Source: an uncultured euryarchaeote (GTDB lineage Archaea > Thermoplasmatota > Poseidoniia > Poseidoniales > Thalassarchaeaceae). Taken from it: a stretch of DNA of 10,405 nt. The notes under the pieces are model-generated. The model did no database searches and was not told where the DNA came from. It worked only from the letters and a program-made list of their open reading frames with translations. Both the position numbers and the translations under genes were made by a program. This document shows, in pieces, positions 5,957-10,405 of this stretch (within the stretch, counting starts at the first letter, position 1; every line of letters starts with the position of its first letter). The DNA is taken from positions 1 through 10,405 of the forward strand of contig CALCOR010000247.1 in the NCBI GenBank assembly GCA_937897085.1, read 5' to 3'.

Positions 5957-6511
5957 TCAGCCACGCCGCTTGAGGACGGCGGTTACGATTAGTGTCACCA
6001 TCAGGCTGGCAACCACGAGGTCAGGTATACCCATCACACCCGTGGGACCCCACGCTATGTGTTCGGAGGTACGGTGGAACTCGAGCAGATTCAGTTTCAT
6101 GTTCTGGTTACAACTGATGTGAATGCTGCCTGCACATCCTCCGATAATGTTGCCTAGTCCGTAGAAGAGGTTGATTGCGACGAGCATCAATCCGATCACA
6201 CCGGTGACGAGTCCAGCCAACCCCTTGCGTCCTTTCCCTTCTGCAGTAGTGGGATCCGCATGTGTAGGTGGCTCGAACTCGGGGAGGTCATCATCGGGCA
6301 ATTCAATCATCAAATCATCTAGGTCATCGTCGTCCTGCAATGCTTCGGAAAGCGCCCGTTTCGAGTCCCCGCGCGATACTCCCATCTCATCGAGGAAATC
6401 CTCTCCATAGACCCGTTCAGCCAGGCCAGCGAGCATCGGATCTTCTTCAAGTTCCTCCGGAGAAAGTTCGCCATCCAGCAACTTGCGCAGCCGATCACCC
6501 TCGGAACTCAT
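5957..6511 (-). CDS. Acidic two-helix membrane protein, unknown function
   Basis: Family not recognised. The 184-residue protein has a long acidic soluble N-terminal part (1-93; DGELSPEELEEDPMLAGLAE and DDDDLDDLMIELPDDDLPE), a membrane helix at about 97-118, a 40-residue loop and a second helix at about 162-180. Basic residues before helix 1 (KGRKG) and after helix 2 (KRRG) predict both ends in the cytoplasm and the loop outside; the loop holds Cys126 and Cys134, which could form a disulfide. ATG 6511 is preferred; GTG 6520 adds only MVN, and GGTGAAC just before ATG 6511 could serve as a ribosome binding site. It follows the transketolase C-half by 73 bases on the same strand and may share its transcript. 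It ends directly against the proS stop. Confidence 0.82.
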   Translation of the reverse strand: MSSEGDRLRKLLDGELSPEELEEDPMLAGLAERVYGEDFLDEMGVSRGDSKRALSEALQDDDDLDDLMIELPDDDLPEFEPPTHADPTTAEGKGRKGLAGLVTGVIGLMLVAINLFYGLGNIIGGCAGSIHISCNQNMKLNLLEFHRTSEHIAWGPTGVMGIPDLVVASLMVTLIVTAVLKRRG

Positions 6512-6584
6512 GTTCACCACTCACTGCGACGCAGCCGACGGCGCTTCATCAACACTGTGGACGAGAGGGACCTGCCCCATTCGT

Positions 6585-7526
6585 TCAAGCCTTGCGTGCA
6601 ATGGCCCTACGGGCCGCTGCTATGATGTAGTCACTGTTCAATCCGTATTTCTCGAGCAGTTCGTCACCATCTCCTGACTCACCGAAGGTGTCGTTCACCC
6701 CCACCCTCTCAAGTGGTACGGGGCAGTTGGCTGCCAGCAACTCAGCCACAGCCCCGCCAAGACCACCGATTATCGAATGGTCTTCAGCGGTCACTAGCGC
6801 GCCACAGTCTGCGGCAAGCCTCTGAACCAATGCAGAATCCAGCGGTTTGATGGTATGCATGTCCACCACGGTGACTTCGATCCCATCGCGCGAGAGCTCC
6901 TCGGCGGCTGTCATAGCCTCACCCACGAGAACTCCACACGCGAGCAGAGCAACGTCGATTCCTTCGCGCAACACATGCCCCTTGCCGATTCTCAGTGCAG
7001 CGACAGACTCATCGTCATGGATTCGAGGACGCTTGTTGCGCGCCGTGCGCATGTAGGATGGGCCGGACAACGCAGACAGCAGCACGGTGAGGCGTTCGGT
7101 GCTGATGTCATCGCAGGGGTGCATAACCGTCATGTTAGGGAGGGTGCGATAGATGGCCAGGTCCTCTATCGATTGAGCCGAGGAACCGTCCGTTCCCGTG
7201 TGCAGCCCCCCATGTGATCCACACAGGTGCACAGCGTGATTTGGGCGTGCGATTCCATTGCGAACCTGTTCGAATCCACGTTCGGTGAAAATGGCGAATG
7301 TGGAGGCGAATGGCTTGTATCCAGAAGAGGCGAGACCTGCAGCAACCAGCATCATGTTCTGTTCTGAGATACCTAGAGAGAATGTTCGTTCTGGATACAT
7401 CTCACGAAATCGGCAGGATTTGGTGGACTTTCCCAGATCCGCTTCAAGAACAACCACTCGCTCGTCGTCAGCAAGTTGCATCAGCCCTTCTCCATAGCCG
7501 TCACGTGAGGCCACCAATGCGGTCAT
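6585..7526 (-). CDS. tkt: Transketolase, C-terminal subunit
   Basis: This half carries the pyrimidine-binding and C-terminal domains of a split thiamine-diphosphate transketolase, which moves two-carbon ketol units between sugar phosphates. Seen in 313 residues: VVVLEADLGKST (24-35); LGISEQNMMLVAAGLA (51-66) with Glu55 as the expected cofactor-activating glutamate; FASTFAIFTERGFEQVRNGI (73-92); GSHGGLHTGTDGSSAQSIED (103-122) with His105, His109 and Asp113; PNMTVMHPCD (130-139); and a C-terminal domain from about 180 with VVDMHTIKPLD (220-230) and AEDHSIIGGLG (247-257). The ATG overlaps the N-half stop as ATGA (7523-7526), so the subunits are probably translationally coupled in equal amounts. 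In archaea without the oxidative pentose branch this enzyme typically supplies pentose and tetrose phosphates for nucleotides and aromatic amino acids. A relative acting on another sugar phosphate cannot be excluded. Confidence 0.94.
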   Translation of the reverse strand: MTALVASRDGYGEGLMQLADDERVVVLEADLGKSTKSCRFREMYPERTFSLGISEQNMMLVAAGLASSGYKPFASTFAIFTERGFEQVRNGIARPNHAVHLCGSHGGLHTGTDGSSAQSIEDLAIYRTLPNMTVMHPCDDISTERLTVLLSALSGPSYMRTARNKRPRIHDDESVAALRIGKGHVLREGIDVALLACGVLVGEAMTAAEELSRDGIEVTVVDMHTIKPLDSALVQRLAADCGALVTAEDHSIIGGLGGAVAELLAANCPVPLERVGVNDTFGESGDGDELLEKYGLNSDYIIAAARRAIARKA

Positions 7527-8365
7527 TGCAACTCCTCCATCGCTTGCTCCAGTTGTTCATCGGAAGGAGCCGCGCCGTGGAATGAGGGATTATCCTCCAT
7601 GAATGATACACCCTTACCCTTCACTGTGTGAGCGATGACCACGGCCGGGCCGGTGTCTACACCGTCCATCCATTGGATAGCTTCGAGGACCTCTGTCATG
7701 TCGTGCCCATCGATCTCCCGAACCGCCCATCCGAATGCAGCCCACTTGGCCGGCACATCGAACATGCGCATCTGTTTGTCCACGAAGTCGTCATTCTGGA
7801 TGCGATTTCGGTCAACGAACACCTTCAGGTTGTTCAACTCGTGATGAGCCGCGGACATCGCCGCCTCCCAGACTTGTCCTTCCTGCAACTCACCGTCACC
7901 GAGCATCACGAAGACCGTCCGCTTAGAGGCGTCAAGCCGCGCAGCGAACGCGCATCCAATACCAAAGGAGAGGCCCATTCCGAGGCTTCCCGCCGAGAAG
8001 TCCACCCCTGGTGTCCAACCACTGTCCACGTGACCCTGACAGATGCTGCCCAACTTGCGGAATGAGTCGAGTTCTTCCGCCTCGAAGAAGCCACTGTGAG
8101 AGAGGATGGAATACATACCCGGAGATGCATGGCCTTTGGACATGATGAACCGATCACGATCGGGCCAGTCTGGTTCTTCAGATCTGACGCGTAGTCGGGT
8201 ACAATAGAGCGCAACGAGCATGTCGATGGCTGACAGGGATCCGCCGGGGTGACCCGCACCTGCTTTGTGCACCATGCTCACAATCGCCCGGCGACATGCC
8301 AGAGCGACAGATTCCAGTTCTGCGACTTGGGGTTGCCCCTCCGTGCCGCCTGCATCCATACTCAT
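7523..8365 (-). CDS. tkt: Transketolase, N-terminal subunit
   Basis: This half binds the thiamine diphosphate pyrophosphate and pairs with the C-half encoded immediately downstream. Seen in 280 residues: GHPGGSLSAIDML (38-50), MSKGHASPGMYSIL (75-88), GSLGMGLSFGIGCAFA (116-131), the ThDP/Mg motif beginning GDGELQEG (146-153) and ending near NRIQND (177-182), HTVKGKGVSFME (226-237) and His243 in SFHGAAP. ATG 8365 is chosen because GAGGGA stands 7 bases upstream on this strand; ATG 8392, 8371 and 8359 are in-frame alternatives differing only in an unconserved N-terminus. The OPT transporter ends 55 to 82 bases upstream on the same strand, so read-through is possible. Splitting of transketolase into two adjacent genes is widespread in archaea and also occurs in bacteria. 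Confidence 0.94.
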   Translation of the reverse strand: MSMDAGGTEGQPQVAELESVALACRRAIVSMVHKAGAGHPGGSLSAIDMLVALYCTRLRVRSEEPDWPDRDRFIMSKGHASPGMYSILSHSGFFEAEELDSFRKLGSICQGHVDSGWTPGVDFSAGSLGMGLSFGIGCAFAARLDASKRTVFVMLGDGELQEGQVWEAAMSAAHHELNNLKVFVDRNRIQNDDFVDKQMRMFDVPAKWAAFGWAVREIDGHDMTEVLEAIQWMDGVDTGPAVVIAHTVKGKGVSFMEDNPSFHGAAPSDEQLEQAMEELQ

Positions 8366-8447
8366 CGCCATGTCCCTCGGTCGTGGGGCCATCCGCGTCA
8401 GCCTTTGATGGTTTCTTCAGCGGTCACCCGCGTCAACTCCCGCGACC

Positions 8448-10405
8448 TCACTCCTTGTGAGGTACTGATGCCGCCTTCACCAAGCGTCGACCGCCATCGA
8501 CCGCCACTCGCCCCCAGTCCGCCAGCAGGCTGAACGGACCGCCACCTCGAGGTAGTTGGCGTGTGGCCAACCATGTGAATACACCGAAGAACCAGAGGAA
8601 GAACGCTACGGACAACGCAGGGCCCAAAGTGCCCATGAAGGGGAACCAATCCCAAGGCGGCTTCCACGCTATGATGAATACAGCGACGAGAACGCCCATC
8701 AGCGCTTCGCCGGCTATCATTCCAGCCGAGAGCAACAACCCGCGACTGGCGATCGTCTCGCCCGCCGTGCTCGCTGCCTCACTAGGCACTCCTGCGAGGG
8801 TCCCATCGATGCGGTAGTGTGCAGCCCGAACCACGAGGTGGTTCAGAATGCCCCCGAGGAATATTGTGGCGCTCAGGTAGATGGGGAGGTACATCCCGAT
8901 GGCTACCGACATGACTGGTAGTCCGCGCCAGATGATGATGACGGCGATGAGTGCACCCAAGGCCAGCATCGGGGAGTTGACAGTGCCGCCGAACAATCCT
9001 TCGATGAGTGTGCCAATGATCTCTGCCTGAGGTGCTTCAAGTGCGTTGTCGCAGCTAGGATCGTTGGGTAGAGGATTAGCGGCACAGTAGGTTGGAGTGA
9101 TGCGGAAGGCCTCGTTGAGTACAGTCAGCGTCAGCGGAGCCACCATCGCTCCGACGAGCACCCCTACAAGTTCAGCAATCTGCTGCTTCCATGGAGTCGC
9201 CCCCAGCAAGTGCCCGGTCTTCAGATCCTGCATCACGTCTCCGGCTATCGCCGCGTTGACTGCCACGACAGATGCGATGATGAGAGTGGCGAACATCAGG
9301 TCGTCCTGCTCCATTCCCAGAATTATCCCACCCACTATCCAGACAATCAACGAGGTCGCCATCAGGGTGGCGATTGTCATCCCAGACACAGGTGAGTTCG
9401 ATGACCCCACCACACCGGCGATGTAGCCTGCGACAGCGGAGAAGAAGAAAGCGGTGATTGACAGGAAGATTGCGCCGACTATGGCGAGCAGGAGGGAACC
9501 GGTTTTCCACCAGTAGAAGAAGAATGTAAGCACGGCGATGATGATCAGGCCGATGAACGCTCGCTTCATGGGTATATCCCGTTCAGTACGCGGGACCTCG
9601 TCACCAGTGGAGCCCATGTCCGCTTTGATCGCCTTCATGAGGCCACTACCAATCGACTTGCGCATGGAGAACAGAGTCCACAACCCTCCCACGACCATGC
9701 ATCCGACTCCGACGAAGCGGATGTGAGTCGCCCACAGCGTCTTGAATCCGTGTGCGATGTCCTCATCCGCAGGCCAACCGTGGATCAAGCCGTAAATCGG
9801 TGTCAGAATGAAAACACCGAGGAAGGCACCGAAGAAGATGTACGAAGCGATGCGCAGTCCTACGATGTATCCCACCGCGATGAGAGAAAGTGAGAAATCC
9901 AGCGATGCGTAGATTCTGGTCCCGAGAACTTCGAACGCATGTTCAATCTTGGACTCTGTGAGTTTGAATCCTTTGACGAACCACCCATAGATGGCTCCAA
10001 GACCGAGCGCATAGAGGATGACAATCAGTGATGAACCGCCCTTTTCCCCCGCAACCAACACCTCCTCACATGCGATTCCTTCTGGATAGAGAAGTGCCTC
10101 TTCAACAATGAACACCCTGCGCAGGGTGATCGTGAATATGGTGCCCAGTACACCACCAAGACAAGCGACGATGAATGTCGTCAGTGTATCCATTTCACGC
10201 CCCATCACGAGTAGGGCAGGCATCGTGAAGATGATTCCAGCAGCCAGGCTTTCGCCAGCCGAGGTCATGGTCTGTACGACATTGTTCTCGAGGATGCTGA
10301 CATCCTTGAAGCGCAGTAGCCTGAGCACAAGCATCGACATCACAGCGGCTGGGATGGATGCCGAAACAGTCATTCCGATGTACAGTCCGAGATAGGTGTT
10401 GGCCG
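8448..10405 (-). CDS. OPT-family oligopeptide/metal-chelate transporter (5' end outside window)
   Basis: Polytopic membrane transporter of the oligopeptide transporter (OPT) family, whose members bring in small peptides or metal-siderophore complexes, typically with protons. The reading frame stays open to the window edge (ANTYLGLYIG before the Met at 10373), so roughly the first helix or two are missing. Numbered from that Met: SIPAAV (6-11), NNVVQTMTSAGESLAAG (30-46), FTMPALL (49-55), YPEG (96-99), VVGSSNSPVSGMTIATL (341-357), GDVMQDLKTGHLLGATPWKQ (388-407), LPIYLSATIFLGGILNHLV (486-504) and a WFFGVFTWLATRQLP end. The GSSNSPVSG and DLKTGHLLGA motifs are hallmarks of the prokaryotic OPT branch. 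About 12-14 hydrophobic segments are visible. A loop near 435-460 holds two cysteines (440 and 451), possibly extracytoplasmic. Substrate cannot be read from the sequence. A peptide role suits a heterotrophic marine archaeon. Confidence 0.93.
   Translation of the reverse strand, partial: ANTYLGLYIGMTVSASIPAAVMSMLVLRLLRFKDVSILENNVVQTMTSAGESLAAGIIFTMPALLVMGREMDTLTTFIVACLGGVLGTIFTITLRRVFIVEEALLYPEGIACEEVLVAGEKGGSSLIVILYALGLGAIYGWFVKGFKLTESKIEHAFEVLGTRIYASLDFSLSLIAVGYIVGLRIASYIFFGAFLGVFILTPIYGLIHGWPADEDIAHGFKTLWATHIRFVGVGCMVVGGLWTLFSMRKSIGSGLMKAIKADMGSTGDEVPRTERDIPMKRAFIGLIIIAVLTFFFYWWKTGSLLLAIVGAIFLSITAFFFSAVAGYIAGVVGSSNSPVSGMTIATLMATSLIVWIVGGIILGMEQDDLMFATLIIASVVAVNAAIAGDVMQDLKTGHLLGATPWKQQIAELVGVLVGAMVAPLTLTVLNEAFRITPTYCAANPLPNDPSCDNALEAPQAEIIGTLIEGLFGGTVNSPMLALGALIAVIIIWRGLPVMSVAIGMYLPIYLSATIFLGGILNHLVVRAAHYRIDGTLAGVPSEAASTAGETIASRGLLLSAGMIAGEALMGVLVAVFIIAWKPPWDWFPFMGTLGPALSVAFFLWFFGVFTWLATRQLPRGGGPFSLLADWGRVAVDGGRRLVKAASVPHKE

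Noticed and set aside
6585..8365. Split transketolase as a frameshifted single gene
   Set aside because: Both halves are full-length with proper ends, start and stop form an ATGA overlap, and the split form is common in archaea; it is a normal two-subunit arrangement.
6585..8365. DXP synthase or pyruvate dehydrogenase E1 as an alternative to transketolase
   Set aside because: The gene split point, the GHPGGS, SKGHAS and GISEQNM motifs and the subunit sizes (280 and 313 residues) fit split transketolase; DXP synthase is normally a single chain with different motifs and is generally absent from archaea.

Overview
The window looks like chromosomal DNA of a mesophilic, probably marine euryarchaeon, most likely Marine Group II (Poseidoniia) or a close relative. 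The evidence is a prolyl-tRNA synthetase of the archaeal/eukaryotic type, a fused CoaBC of archaeal size and layout, a transketolase split into two overlapping genes, small zinc-ribbon proteins, acidic membrane proteins, moderate GC content and very tight packing. The assignment is inferred from gene content and remembered family features; no search was run. I see no rRNA, tRNA, CRISPR array, insertion sequence or phage module.

Layout, left to right. Plus strand: a 337-residue protein with a zinc ribbon at each end (51-1064), then an actin-family ATPase that resembles the bacterial magnetosome filament protein MamK along its whole length (1156-2181). Minus strand, convergent with the actin: a four-helix membrane protein with a C-terminal zinc ribbon (2207-2803). 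Divergent from it on the plus strand is a three-gene cluster: coaBC (2890-4086), a three-helix small membrane protein (4091-4378) and proS (4418-5956). Everything from 5957 to the right edge is on the minus strand. In transcription order this is an OPT-family oligopeptide/metal transporter (10405-8448, N-terminus outside the window), transketolase N-half (8365-7523), transketolase C-half (7526-6585, 4-base overlap), and an acidic two-helix membrane protein of unknown function (6511-5957) that ends exactly where proS ends.

Working together: coaBC and proS are housekeeping genes (coenzyme A synthesis and tRNA charging). The two transketolase halves should form one ThDP enzyme for making pentose phosphates without an oxidative branch. 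The OPT transporter fits a peptide-consuming heterotroph. No stretch longer than about 100 bases lacks a gene.

The most interesting item is the MamK-like actin in an apparently archaeal context, next to an uncharacterised double-zinc-ribbon gene. Secondary points are the non-canonical residues in the decarboxylase half of CoaBC and in the C-terminal zinc domain of ProS. I found no clear multi-gene novel system; the actin and its neighbour are the best candidate.
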